Below are positions 36,501 to 45,846 of a DNA stretch of 64,000 bases, piece by piece. Each line of letters starts with the position of its first letter. Positions within the stretch are counted from its first letter, which is position 1. Position numbers and translations under genes: made by a program. The notes below the pieces were generated by a model, which was given only the letters and a program-made list of their open reading frames with translations, searched no databases and was not told the origin of the DNA. The DNA is from G958295935 sp965224235 (GTDB taxonomy: Bacteria > Chloroflexota > Dehalococcoidia > Lucifugimonadales > Lucifugimonadaceae): contig CBDCYP010000002.1 in NCBI GenBank assembly GCA_965224235.1, positions 1,984,001-2,048,000 on the forward strand, read 5' to 3'.

Positions 36501-36819
36501 CCAGGGTTACAGGGGCTCATCAGAAAACTTATAACGGGTGATATGGCATCTGACTTTACTTTTTGAGAAATGCGAACATGTGTTTGAAACTTGACATCGT
36601 CGAACATCTCCCCAACTCTTGGCATATTCGCCTGCCGTCGGACAGCTCGCCAACAGGGCGTCGGCGAAAATCAGCGCGACGGCACACATGGTCATGATCA
36701 AACACAACACCGCGGGAACTGTTAAACGAAAAAACTAGTCGGATGTCACCTACGCGCCGAAGTGGGCTGCGTGGCGATGGCTGCGTGATCATGCCTGTTG
36801 CAAGGCCATCGCGTTCGAG
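36501..36819. other. Intergenic region; last part may be decayed 5' coding sequence
   Basis: AT-richer than its surroundings. From 36739 to 36819 the frame of the following gene is open and encodes YAPKWAAWRWLRDHA-like sequence that would suit its N-terminus, but no start codon precedes it after the TAG at 36736. Confidence 0.5.
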
Positions 36820-37434
36820 GTGAGACTCGAGGGCCCGGGAGGGCGAATCGCTGATGTCGTGGGCATCGGCCCACTGAATAGCGTCTACGTTGTGGAGGTA
36901 CAGGCATCCCGGTCCGATGCGGCCAGGGACGACAATACAAAGAGGGCGGCAGCCAAACTGGAAGGACAGCGGGCGGCGATCGACGAAACCGTCGAACTTT
37001 CAGCCGGAATACTCGAGGCCGCAGCCATGAACAGTACCCGTAATGCCGACAACGCGGAACTTAGTTTGGTCCGACGCGAATACGAGGGCGCGGTGATAAG
37101 ACGGGGCGCGTATGTGAAACGCGCCGCCGCCATGTCGGTGAAGTTTCATGACGAGGTTTATCTGCGGCCAATCCGCTGCAGTTACCTAATGGCACAGAGC
37201 GGCCTCATCCGGCCTTCCGAGCTCCCGCCTCTATATTGGGGCCTGCCGGACGGGTCCCCGGCAGTTGTGGTGGAAGCCCCGGTGAAACAGATACGGGAAG
37301 CCGCTCAACACGTTTTGAGGGCCGTTGCCCGAGCCAATACCAGGGACCCAATGACCGCGTGCGGAGACTATGAGGCCGCACCGCCCGAGCCCAGACGGTC
37401 GATTGTCATGAGACGGCGGAAAGCATCTGCTTGA
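36820..37434 (+). CDS. MmcB/restriction-endonuclease-like protein, start uncertain
   Basis: 204 residues from GTG 36820 (MRLEGPGGRIADVVGIGPLN). The segment ADVVGIGPLNSVYVVEVQASRSDAARD has the D...E-x-Q/K arrangement of PD-(D/E)xK nuclease-like folds such as MmcB, a DNA-repair protein family; here Gln replaces the usual catalytic Lys, though Asp and Glu are present. Coding sequence seems to continue upstream to 36739 without a start codon (ATG at 36743 is in another frame, two bases out). The gene may therefore be 5'-decayed or use a rare start. Its 3' end overlaps the convergent aminotransferase gene by 29 bases. Confidence 0.5.
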   Translation: MRLEGPGGRIADVVGIGPLNSVYVVEVQASRSDAARDDNTKRAAAKLEGQRAAIDETVELSAGILEAAAMNSTRNADNAELSLVRREYEGAVIRRGAYVKRAAAMSVKFHDEVYLRPIRCSYLMAQSGLIRPSELPPLYWGLPDGSPAVVVEAPVKQIREAAQHVLRAVARANTRDPMTACGDYEAAPPEPRRSIVMRRRKASA

Positions 37435-38593
37435 TCCGGCGCACCGCCTCGGTGAGATTCTCAATTGAGTTGGCGAACGATACGCGAACATAGCCGTCCC
37501 CGTATTCCCCAAACGCAGTGCCTGAGAGCAGAGCAACACCCGCTTCTCCCAGACATCGGTCCGCAAACTCCCTGCTCGAAAGACCCGTTTCGGTGATGTT
37601 GGGAAATGCGTAAAAAGCTCCCTTTGGCAGGCGGCAACGGATGCCGTCGATCGAGTTCAGACCGTCCACAATTACCGTACGCCGTTTCCTGAATTCAGCG
37701 ACCATCTCGTAGACAGAGTCTTGGGAGGACTCAAGGGCTTCGATGGCTGCGATCTGGGAGAATGAAGCCGTCTGCGAAACGCTGTTTGTGATCAGTCTTG
37801 AAATCGGCTCGACCAGCCAAGTCGGCAGTACTCCGTACCCCGTACGCCACCCAGTCATGGCGTAGCTCTTGGAAAGGCCGTCGAGAATGACGGTACGTTC
37901 CCGCATGCCGTCGAATTTGGTAATCGACACGTGCGAGCCTTCGTAGTAAAAGTCCTTGTAGATCTCATCGCTGAGGACCACTGCGTCCACGTCATTTGCG
38001 ATGGCTGCGATCTGCTCCAGATCATGTTCGGATATCACGCTGCCACACGGGTTGTTGGGAGAATTGACGATGATCAACTTGGTACGGGCAGACACTTTCG
38101 ACCGGAGTTCTGCGACGTCGACGGCGAAATCATCTTCCTCACTCAGCTTCAGTGGCACGGCGGCGCCTCCCATGAAGTTGATCATCGACTCATATATCGG
38201 AAAGCCGGGATTAGGGTAGATGACCTCATCGTCCTCATCGATCAGGGCCATGATTGTGAAGAACATCACCGGCTTGCCGCCGGGCGTGAACACGACGTTA
38301 TCTGGGCTGACCTCGTACCCTTGCCACTTGGACTGATGGCGTGCAATCGCGGCTCGTGCCTCAGGCAGCCCGGGGGACGGGCCGTAGTGTGTGAATCCGT
38401 CGTCCAGCGCCTTTTTGGCCGCGTCCCTGATGTTCACCGGGGTGTCGAAGTCAGGTTCACCGATCTCCAGGTGGACTATGTCGCGCCCCTGCGCCTCAAG
38501 GGCCTTGGCTTTCGCAAGTGTCTCGAAGGCGGTCTCCGTACCCAGGCGTTCCATCCGGGGCGACAGCCATTTACTTGCCGCGGTCTGAGTCAT
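37406..38593 (-). CDS. Class I/II pyridoxal-phosphate aminotransferase (aspartate aminotransferase-like)
   Basis: 395 residues, fold type I. Seen: HLEIGEPDFDTPVNI and HYGPSPGLPEARAAI near the N-terminus, IIVNSPNNPCGSVI (Asn of the PLP site), VLSDEIYKDF (Asp-Tyr), the Schiff-base Lys in LDGLSKSYAMTGWRTGY, and the C-terminal Arg in DGYVRVSFANS that binds the substrate carboxylate. Likely an aspartate or broad-range aminotransferase. Its start is ATG 38593; the next gene upstream is divergent. Confidence 0.9.
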   Translation of the reverse strand: MTQTAASKWLSPRMERLGTETAFETLAKAKALEAQGRDIVHLEIGEPDFDTPVNIRDAAKKALDDGFTHYGPSPGLPEARAAIARHQSKWQGYEVSPDNVVFTPGGKPVMFFTIMALIDEDDEVIYPNPGFPIYESMINFMGGAAVPLKLSEEDDFAVDVAELRSKVSARTKLIIVNSPNNPCGSVISEHDLEQIAAIANDVDAVVLSDEIYKDFYYEGSHVSITKFDGMRERTVILDGLSKSYAMTGWRTGYGVLPTWLVEPISRLITNSVSQTASFSQIAAIEALESSQDSVYEMVAEFRKRRTVIVDGLNSIDGIRCRLPKGAFYAFPNITETGLSSREFADRCLGEAGVALLSGTAFGEYGDGYVRVSFANSIENLTEAVRRIKQMLSAVS

Positions 38594-38868
38594 AGCACAC
38601 CTTTTTTCGTTACTTCCAAGGCCAAATCAGCGCCGGTTCGGTTCGGGTAAAAGTCGATGCGTTGAACGGCGTACTGCAATTGTAAGTCCGGCAAATGATT
38701 ATTGGCGGCCCGCCCAGGCATCGGCAGAGGCACAATGGGAACAACGAGGCGTGCGCCAACAGTCACAGTCCCATCATCCCTCGCCAGGCATACCTTGGTT
38801 GCCGGTGAGGTCACATCGGTCCAGAGGGCCCTGTCATCACCGCTCTGGCGCTATCTCAAAAACCCGAC

Positions 38869-39639
38869 ATGAAATTCGATCAATGGGCAGAGTGGTACGA
38901 CGTTTACTACTCGAATATCCCGAAAATCGAAACGTCTTTCTATGTTGACCTTGCGAGGGAGTCGAAAGGTTCGGTACTCGAAATCGGCGTGGGCGCCGGG
39001 CGCATAGCGATACCCACCGTAACGGCAGGGGTGAACGTGACCGGTCTGGACCTGAGCCAGGCCATGCTCGACCGCGCGGAAGCGAAACTCCAGCGTCTTC
39101 AACCGCTGACCGGCGTGCTGGATCTAATCAGGGCGGACATGCGGAAATTCGATCTCGGCAAGCCTTTTCCGCTCGTCACGATCCCATCGAACACCCTGTT
39201 ATTGGCCCTCACCCAGCAAGATCAACTGCGCACACTCCAGTGCGCGGCCCGTCACCTCGAAACGGAAGGCCGCCTCGTCTTCGACATCTTCATACCAACC
39301 CCCGATCTGCTCACCGATCGCGGTACTACGCCGTTTGTCTGGGGTGAGACAGTTCATCCGGACACGGGAAACGTCGTCGTCATGTCCGCAATTAACCGCA
39401 CGGACGGCGCGACCCAACTCAATCGGGAAACCCAGATATTCGAAGAGTACGACTGTTCAGGTCGCGTTCTCAGGCGGGCCGAGTTGCCGATCGACCTGCG
39501 GTACCTATTCGCCGCTGAGTGCCACGCGCTGATCGAGCAGGCCGGTCTCGCGGTGGAACAAGTGCTTGGCGGTTTCGCAGGTCAGAGGCTATCCGAGGAC
39601 AGTGAAGAGATGATATTCATCTGCCGCCGCGCTAAATAA
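38869..39639 (+). CDS. Class I SAM-dependent methyltransferase
   Basis: 256 residues with the SAM motif SVLEIGVGAGRIAIPT, acidic GLDLSQAMLDRAE after it, LIRADMRKFDLG and IPSNTLLLALTQQDQ. The C-terminal half has the beta strands common to small-molecule methyltransferases. It starts MKFDQWAEWYDVYYSN, typical of this group. The substrate cannot be told. Monocistronic, divergent from the aminotransferase. Confidence 0.87.
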   Translation: MKFDQWAEWYDVYYSNIPKIETSFYVDLARESKGSVLEIGVGAGRIAIPTVTAGVNVTGLDLSQAMLDRAEAKLQRLQPLTGVLDLIRADMRKFDLGKPFPLVTIPSNTLLLALTQQDQLRTLQCAARHLETEGRLVFDIFIPTPDLLTDRGTTPFVWGETVHPDTGNVVVMSAINRTDGATQLNRETQIFEEYDCSGRVLRRAELPIDLRYLFAAECHALIEQAGLAVEQVLGGFAGQRLSEDSEEMIFICRRAK

Positions 39640-39731
39640 CCATCTCGGAACTGGCCTTCAAGTAGCCAAAACCGTCTCTCGGTCTCAAGTTTCCGCTTAC
39701 GCGAGAATGACAGAACTTTTGAGTTAGTTTC

Positions 39732-40691
39732 TCAGTAACCGGCGGTCTGATCGCACAGCCCTTCCAGCGGCTCTGTGGCCAGGAAGCGGCGCAGGTTGGA
39801 CCGAAAGGCCTCACGCCTGCCTTCGTACAGTTCAGGCGTCAACGCTGACGCGTGCGGGCTGATGAACACCTCGTCAAGATCCCATAGCGGACTTTCCTGC
39901 GGCAGCGGTTCCACCTCGGTCGCATCGATGCCGGCGCCCGCGAGGTGTCCCGACTTGACCGCGTCTGCCAGGGCATCTTCGTCGACGATGCCGCCGCGGG
40001 AGATGATCACAACATAGGAACCCCTGGGCATCAACGCCATCCGCCGTGCGTCGATCGAGTGGCGTGTTTCGGCGATAATGGGAGCAGCGATCACGAGCCA
40101 GTCTGCGACAGCACAAAGATCGTCTAAGCGGTCCGTGCCCCAACACTCACTAACTATGTCCGGTACGAAGGCCGGCCCGGGATCCACCGCGAATATTCGC
40201 ATGTCAAACCCGGCCGCCCTTCGGGCAATGGCTCTTCCGATGGCGCCCAAGCCATAGATTCCCATCGTGCTGCCGGAGATTTCGGTAAACGCGTGGTCGT
40301 ATTTATCCGCGCCGCCCCAGAGTTTCTTGTCCTGGTCTCGCACCATCTTCTTAAATTGGTGCGTTAGGGCAACCATCATCCCGATCACGTGGTCGGCCAT
40401 TGGATCTACGTGCGGCCCCGGGGCGTTTGTGATCGGGAGGTCGGACGCAACGATCTCCGGTATTGCGATCAACTTGTCGATACCGGCGCCAGGGCAGTGA
40501 ATCCACTTGAGCTGCCGGGCCGCCAGGAACGCCTCTCTTGTGGGCCATCCCATGAACACGTCGGCGTCGACAATCGCCCCCGGCTGATCTGAGTCATCGT
40601 AGGCCGATAAAAACTCCACGTCGGGGAATGCGTCTCCCAACTCGCGGATAAATTGATCACCGGTGTGTAGTGTCCCGACAACGACCTTCAT
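39732..40691 (-). CDS. D-2-hydroxyacid dehydrogenase
   Basis: NAD-dependent oxidoreductase of 319 residues. Start ATG 40691 (MKVVVGTLHTGDQFIREL) with GGTGG upstream; a longer frame to 40829 lacks family homology. Seen: NAD site MGIYGLGAIGRAIARRAAGFDM, APIIAETRHSIDARRMALMPRG, SRGGIVDEDALADAV, and SPHASALTP with the catalytic His. A second member of the family lies at the right edge (63483). Substrate unknown. Confidence 0.9.
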   Translation of the reverse strand: MKVVVGTLHTGDQFIRELGDAFPDVEFLSAYDDSDQPGAIVDADVFMGWPTREAFLAARQLKWIHCPGAGIDKLIAIPEIVASDLPITNAPGPHVDPMADHVIGMMVALTHQFKKMVRDQDKKLWGGADKYDHAFTEISGSTMGIYGLGAIGRAIARRAAGFDMRIFAVDPGPAFVPDIVSECWGTDRLDDLCAVADWLVIAAPIIAETRHSIDARRMALMPRGSYVVIISRGGIVDEDALADAVKSGHLAGAGIDATEVEPLPQESPLWDLDEVFISPHASALTPELYEGRREAFRSNLRRFLATEPLEGLCDQTAGY

Positions 40692-40956
40692 GTCGCCACC
40701 TTCCATTTGACCAGGGCATGGGGATCCGTGCCCCCGATCCAGCGCCCGAGCTGACCGGGAGTCGGCGTCGCTCGGCATAGTCAACCCAAACTTGCTGCAT
40801 TCCGCCCATACGACTGCGAAATACAACACGTCCGGATGCCAACCTTACAACGGTCTGTCCTATGAATGTGATTGCCTTAGGCGACTGTCAACCAAAGGCT
40901 CGCGGCCCTGATAGCTAGGCTAAACTCGGATAAACACCATTTCGAGGCCTTCAGGA

Positions 40957-42960
40957 ATGCCATCGTTCAAGATCAGAGCAGATTACCGGCCGACCGGAGA
41001 TCAACCCGAAGCCATCGAACAATTGGTGGGTGGGCTTGTTGACGGTCTGAGACACCAGACCCTGCTCGGCGTGACCGGGTCCGGCAAGACCTTCACCATG
41101 GCTGGCGTTATCGAGAAGGTCCAGCGACCCACCCTGGTCATCGCCCACAACAAAACACTCGCGGCCCAACTCGCGACCGAGTTTCAGGACTACTTTCCCG
41201 ACAACTCCGCGCAGTACTTCGTCTCTTACTACGACTACTATCAGCCGGAAGCCTACGTGCCCCAGTCCGACACCTACATCGAGAAAGAGTCGGACATCAA
41301 CGACGAGATTGATCGGCTCCGGCACGCAGCAACCCGCTCGTTGCTAACCCGGCGAGACACAGTGATCGTCGCCTCCGTCTCGTGCATATACGGCCTGGGA
41401 TCGCCGGAGGAGTACAGCAACGTCGTACTCAACATCCGCAGGGGGCAGGAATTGGGCCTCAGGAAGACCGTGCGCCGGCTCGTGGACATGTACTACGAGC
41501 GCAACGACATGGACATGGTGCGGGGCAGGTTCCGGGTGCGGGGCGATACGCTCGAAATCATGCCGTCTTACGAGGAACTGGCCGTCAGGGTGCAGTTCTT
41601 CGGCGACGAGGTGGAGCGAATCCAGGAACTGGACCCCCTGACCGGCGAAGTCCTGACCGACCGGAGCGAGATCGACATATACCCCGGCAAGCACTTTGTG
41701 ACGCCTGACGACCGCCTGTTAGAGGCTTTGGAGGACATCGAATCAGAGCTCGAAAACCGACTTCGAGAACTCCGAGATCAGGGCAAGCTGCTGGAAGCGC
41801 AACGTCTTGAACAACGTACTCGATTCGACCTCGAGATGCTCCGTGAGACCGGATCATGCCCGGGCATCGAAAACTACTCAGGTCCGCTCGGCCGCAGACC
41901 GGCAGGTTCAGCGCCATGGACCTTGCTGGACTACTTCCCTGAGGACATGCTGATATTTATCGACGAGTCGCACATCTCATTGCCGCAGATAAGGGGTATG
42001 TACCACGGTGACATTGCACGCAAGACCACGTTGGTCGATTTCGGATTTCGGCTGCCGTCGGCTCTCGACAACCGCCCGTTGTCGTTCGAGGAATTCGAGG
42101 AACGCGTCGGCCAGATTGTCTATGTCTCCGCCACGCCCGGTCCGTATGAAGCAAAGCGCGAACTGAGACGCGTGGAGCAAGTAATCAGACCGACCGGCCT
42201 TATCGACCCGAGTGTCGAGCTACGCCCGACACTCGGGCAGATCGACGACCTGCTGGAACGGATTCAGCAGCGCGTCGACCGCAACGAGCGGGTGTTGGTG
42301 ACAACGCTAACCAAAAGGATGGCGGAAGAACTGTCGGACTACATGCGTGAGTTGGGTATCAGGGTCCACTATCTGCACTCGGAGATCAACACACTCGAAC
42401 GGTCGGAAATCCTTCGTGACCTTCGGCTCGGCGTCTACGACGTGGTTGTCGGAATCAACCTGCTGAGAGAAGGCCTGGACCTGCCGGAAGTTTCACTCGT
42501 AGCCATCCTCGATGCCGATAAAGAAGGCTTTTTGAGGTCAGACACCTCACTCGTACAGACAATCGGGCGCGCAGCGAGGCACATCGAGGGCCACGTGGTC
42601 ATGTACGCCGATAGAGTTACCGATTCGATGCGGAGGGCGATCGACGAGACCGACAGGCGGAGAGAGATCCAGGGCGCCTACAACGCCGAACACAACATTT
42701 TGCCCAAGTCCATCGTCAAGGAAGTAAAAGGCATCACCGACCGGGTACGACAGGTGGCGGAGACCAAGGCGCCATACGTGACTGCCGGGGATCTGCCTAA
42801 AGACGACCTCACACGGCTCGTCAAGGACCTCGAAAAACAGATGCTGGCGGCCGCGAAAGAGCTGGAATTCGAAAAGGCCGCCATGTTGCGGGACCAGGTG
42901 GTCGATCTCCGCAAAGTGCTGGTCGACATGGGAGCGCCCGTCGTCGAAGCGCGCACCTGA
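40957..42960 (+). CDS. uvrB: Excinuclease ABC subunit B
   Basis: Damage-verifying helicase of nucleotide excision repair. The 667-residue protein starts MPSFKIRADYRPTGDQPEAI with GAGG nine bases upstream. Seen: Walker A LGVTGSGKTFT, the beta-hairpin YYDYYQPEAYVPQSDTYIEK, motif II IDESHISLPQ, YVSATPGPYE, LHSEINTLERSEIL, GINLLREGLDLPEVSLVAILDADKEGFLRS, QTIGRAARH, and a C-terminal UVR domain (LEKQMLAAAKELEFEKAAMLRDQV). Complete and of normal length; monocistronic. The upstream TAAACT near 40921 could be part of a -10 box. Confidence 0.97.
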   Translation: MPSFKIRADYRPTGDQPEAIEQLVGGLVDGLRHQTLLGVTGSGKTFTMAGVIEKVQRPTLVIAHNKTLAAQLATEFQDYFPDNSAQYFVSYYDYYQPEAYVPQSDTYIEKESDINDEIDRLRHAATRSLLTRRDTVIVASVSCIYGLGSPEEYSNVVLNIRRGQELGLRKTVRRLVDMYYERNDMDMVRGRFRVRGDTLEIMPSYEELAVRVQFFGDEVERIQELDPLTGEVLTDRSEIDIYPGKHFVTPDDRLLEALEDIESELENRLRELRDQGKLLEAQRLEQRTRFDLEMLRETGSCPGIENYSGPLGRRPAGSAPWTLLDYFPEDMLIFIDESHISLPQIRGMYHGDIARKTTLVDFGFRLPSALDNRPLSFEEFEERVGQIVYVSATPGPYEAKRELRRVEQVIRPTGLIDPSVELRPTLGQIDDLLERIQQRVDRNERVLVTTLTKRMAEELSDYMRELGIRVHYLHSEINTLERSEILRDLRLGVYDVVVGINLLREGLDLPEVSLVAILDADKEGFLRSDTSLVQTIGRAARHIEGHVVMYADRVTDSMRRAIDETDRRREIQGAYNAEHNILPKSIVKEVKGITDRVRQVAETKAPYVTAGDLPKDDLTRLVKDLEKQMLAAAKELEFEKAAMLRDQVVDLRKVLVDMGAPVVEART

Positions 42961-43049
42961 TCACTGCGCCTGATCACTGGCGAAACGCCAACTACGCGTC
43001 CCGATCGCGTCGCCGACAGCCGCCGAAGTTTCTCAGACGAAAGCCGCGA

Positions 43050-44411
43050 CTACGATGCAGGCGCCCGCCGCCATGGAATGCCGGTGGCGACGAGGTAAAG
43101 CGAGTAGGTGCTCGCCAGGAGGAGGGCCGCGACGAGAAAGCCGCCCTGGAATCCGATTCTGTCGGCGATCAGGAATCCGGTGACCGGTCCCATCGCAGCG
43201 CCGAGGTCTTGCCACGTCGAATACCTCGACATCGCAGCAGGTCGCGTCTCGTTGGGCGACGTCTCGCCAAGGGCAGTATCCAGCGATGTGCTGAGACCGA
43301 CGGCCACCACGAAGAGAATCGGCATGACAACGACCAGCGCCTCCACCGTGTCGTAGGCAGATATGACAGCAAGGGCCGCTACAACTGCCGCCATACCATA
43401 AGCGATCGAACGCCTCCTGCCCAACCGGTCTGACAGGTGCCCTAGCGGCAGCGCAAGTCCGAGATCGGCGAACCAGCGGACCCCCACCAGCAAACCCGCC
43501 AGAGTTACTACTGCTATCGACACTCCGAACACTTCACGCTCGCCTTCGACCAGTTCGGCCAGATATGTCGACAGCGTAGCGATTACCAGTCCGTTGGCGG
43601 CGAAAGCGACCGCAAAGCCCATCAAGCTAATCGACAAAAGCGAAAGCCGGATTTGCCTGGCATTGTCCGGCAATCTCGAAACCGCCACGTCCCAGACACT
43701 AAAACGGCCGCGCTTCACTTTGCGGGTCTCGCGTGTACGGCGAGGCTTCAGATTCGGGACGCGCATCGCCATGACTACGCCAAGCATGCCCACGCCGGCC
43801 AAGACCGTGAACGCGACTCCCCTGGAGGTCTGCTCGAACAGAGCGGCGCCTGCGGTAACCGCTATCAGGCTCCCGCCTCGCGACCCTGCGTTGAAGAAGC
43901 CGATAAGCCGCCCTCGCATTCCGGATGTGCCAACGCTGAACGCGGTCAGATGCGCCCCGAGCCGCAGGTGCGAGTACGACATCCCCCAAACCGCTCGGGC
44001 AATCAGCAAGACGGCGAGTCCGCTACCCAAGCCATAAGCGAGCGTGGTCAAGGCCCCGGTCGCCACCGATATGACATAAGGCCAGCGGACCCCGAATCGG
44101 TGGTAAACCGTTGCGGCGAACGCGTTACTTGCAAGGCGAATAAAACGATTGATGCTTAACGCCAGACCGATCCAGAATGAAGTCGCAAGCCCGAAAGTTT
44201 CGCCAACACCGAATTCGATCACGGCGGTCGGAAGGACCACGTACATCAGCGAATCGCCCATGATCGCGGCCGTGGTCGGGGCAACCGCATACACCATCCC
44301 GGCCGGAACGATCGATCCGAGCCGGCCCCTCACCAGGCGGCGTCCCCGATTCGCCCGTTCAGGGCGCGGGGCCCTGTCTTCGCCGCCTTGTTCGTTTCCG
44401 TTTTTCTTCAA
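43050..44411 (-). CDS. MFS transporter
   Basis: Major facilitator superfamily permease, 453 residues with about twelve hydrophobic segments split by a charged central loop (RVPNLKPRRTRETRKVKRG). The cytoplasmic loop motif between helices appears as GHLSDRLGRRRSIAYG in the second half. The N-terminus is charged and cytoplasmic. The substrate cannot be read. Convergent with uvrB and divergent from the ornithine cyclodeaminase-family gene. Confidence 0.88.
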   Translation of the reverse strand: MKKNGNEQGGEDRAPRPERANRGRRLVRGRLGSIVPAGMVYAVAPTTAAIMGDSLMYVVLPTAVIEFGVGETFGLATSFWIGLALSINRFIRLASNAFAATVYHRFGVRWPYVISVATGALTTLAYGLGSGLAVLLIARAVWGMSYSHLRLGAHLTAFSVGTSGMRGRLIGFFNAGSRGGSLIAVTAGAALFEQTSRGVAFTVLAGVGMLGVVMAMRVPNLKPRRTRETRKVKRGRFSVWDVAVSRLPDNARQIRLSLLSISLMGFAVAFAANGLVIATLSTYLAELVEGEREVFGVSIAVVTLAGLLVGVRWFADLGLALPLGHLSDRLGRRRSIAYGMAAVVAALAVISAYDTVEALVVVMPILFVVAVGLSTSLDTALGETSPNETRPAAMSRYSTWQDLGAAMGPVTGFLIADRIGFQGGFLVAALLLASTYSLYLVATGIPWRRAPAS

Positions 44412-44664
44412 AGTAATGACATCGTCCGCAATGCCTGTAGTCTGGCTACCCTGCGCCGCACCGGCGCCGTGTCGGGCTGCCGAACCATAGCAACAATTGC
44501 GTCATTGCCGGAGACCTGGGTCAGACTGCCATATGTCGACAACCGTTTCTAATTGGGGTTCCGTCGGAGTACATTCATGGGGGGTTCCGAACATTTGGGG
44601 CGGGACTGTGTGACTCAATCATTCCCACGTGATCCCTGCGAGGATGGCGGGACAAGGAGACGAT

Positions 44665-45618
44665 ATGACCATCTACCTGACTGAGGCGGACGTGGACGGA
44701 CTTCTCAATATGGAGATGGCCGTCGATGCGCTCGATGAGGGGTTCAAGGCACGGGCCCGCGGTGAAGTATTCAACTCCCCGCGTTCGCGCCTGCCCATCG
44801 GGCGAGGTTCGTACAACTTCATGGCCGCATCGTGGCCGGACAAGGGGATAGTCGGTCACAAGTCGTACACAGCCGGACCGGGCGGGGCCAGATTCCACGT
44901 GGCAATCTATTCGACGCGCGGAGAGGGGTTGTTGCTCCTGATGGAAGCGAGCCGGCTTGGACAGATTCGTACCGGCGCCGCTTCGGGCGTGGCCACCCGG
45001 TACATGGCGAACCAGGGTGAACTGACGGTGGGGGTGATCGGAAGCGGGTACCAGGCTGAAACTCAACTCGAAGCCATAGCGACCGCGTGCCAGGTGGTTT
45101 CAGGGAAGGTCTTCAGCCGCAATGAAGACAATCGCAATCGATTCGCAAAACGAATGTCGGAACGACTGGGCATCGCCGTCGGTCCGGCTGACTCAGGCGC
45201 CGAATGCGCAGATGGAGTTGACGTTCTGGTCGCGGTCACCAATTCTGTCGACCCGGTTATAACCGGCAACATGGTAGCTCCGGGCATGCACATCAACGCC
45301 GCCGGCAACAACTCCTGGCTAAAGCGCGAACTCGACACCGCCGCGATCGCCAAGTGTGACGTAATCGCAGTGGATGACGTCGAACAGGCGAAGTATGAGT
45401 GTGGAGAACTCATGCGCGCAGCAGAGACCGGCCGGTTCAGTTGGGACGCCGCCATACCGATTCACGACGTGGTCGGTGGTAACCGGCAGGGCAGGGCGTC
45501 ATCGGAACAGATCACGCTGTTCGAGTCGCAGGGACTCGCGCTCGAAGATCTCGCTGCCGGACACGTCGTCTACGAATTGGCCAGGCAGCGGGGAGCCGGC
45601 ATAACCCTCCCCAACTAG
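44665..45618 (+). CDS. Ornithine cyclodeaminase/mu-crystallin family protein
   Basis: 317 residues. Start ATG 44665 (MTIYLTEADVDGLLNMEMAV) with AAGGAG at 44654-44659. Seen: HKSYTAGPGGARFHV near the substrate site, GQIRTGAASGVATRYMA, the Rossmann motif VGVIGSGYQAETQLEAI, VFSRNEDNRNRFA and VDDVEQAKYECGEL. Members convert ornithine to proline, or act as ketimine or 2,3-diamino acid reductases, so the exact activity is open. No operon partner. Confidence 0.88.
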   Translation: MTIYLTEADVDGLLNMEMAVDALDEGFKARARGEVFNSPRSRLPIGRGSYNFMAASWPDKGIVGHKSYTAGPGGARFHVAIYSTRGEGLLLLMEASRLGQIRTGAASGVATRYMANQGELTVGVIGSGYQAETQLEAIATACQVVSGKVFSRNEDNRNRFAKRMSERLGIAVGPADSGAECADGVDVLVAVTNSVDPVITGNMVAPGMHINAAGNNSWLKRELDTAAIAKCDVIAVDDVEQAKYECGELMRAAETGRFSWDAAIPIHDVVGGNRQGRASSEQITLFESQGLALEDLAAGHVVYELARQRGAGITLPN

Positions 45619-45846
45619 CCCCGTGATGCCAACCAAACCACCAATTCCGTCGACCCGGAGCATGGGTACAGGAAGAGTGGCGCATGCATTGGGCGCTGTT
45701 GTAGTGGGCTGACGCCCTCGTGTGGGGATTGTGTTTATCGTGGTACCGCCCTATCATTCCGCCCCGGTCGATACCACTTTCCACCTCACCATTTAACATC
45801 TTCAAACTGGCCCCAGTCTCATTCCGACCGCGGCTTGGGGGCCTGA

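Noticed and set aside
39732..40829. Longer start for the hydroxyacid dehydrogenase
   Set aside because: The extra 46 residues have no family likeness, while ATG 40691 has GGTGG upstream and begins at the usual first strand.
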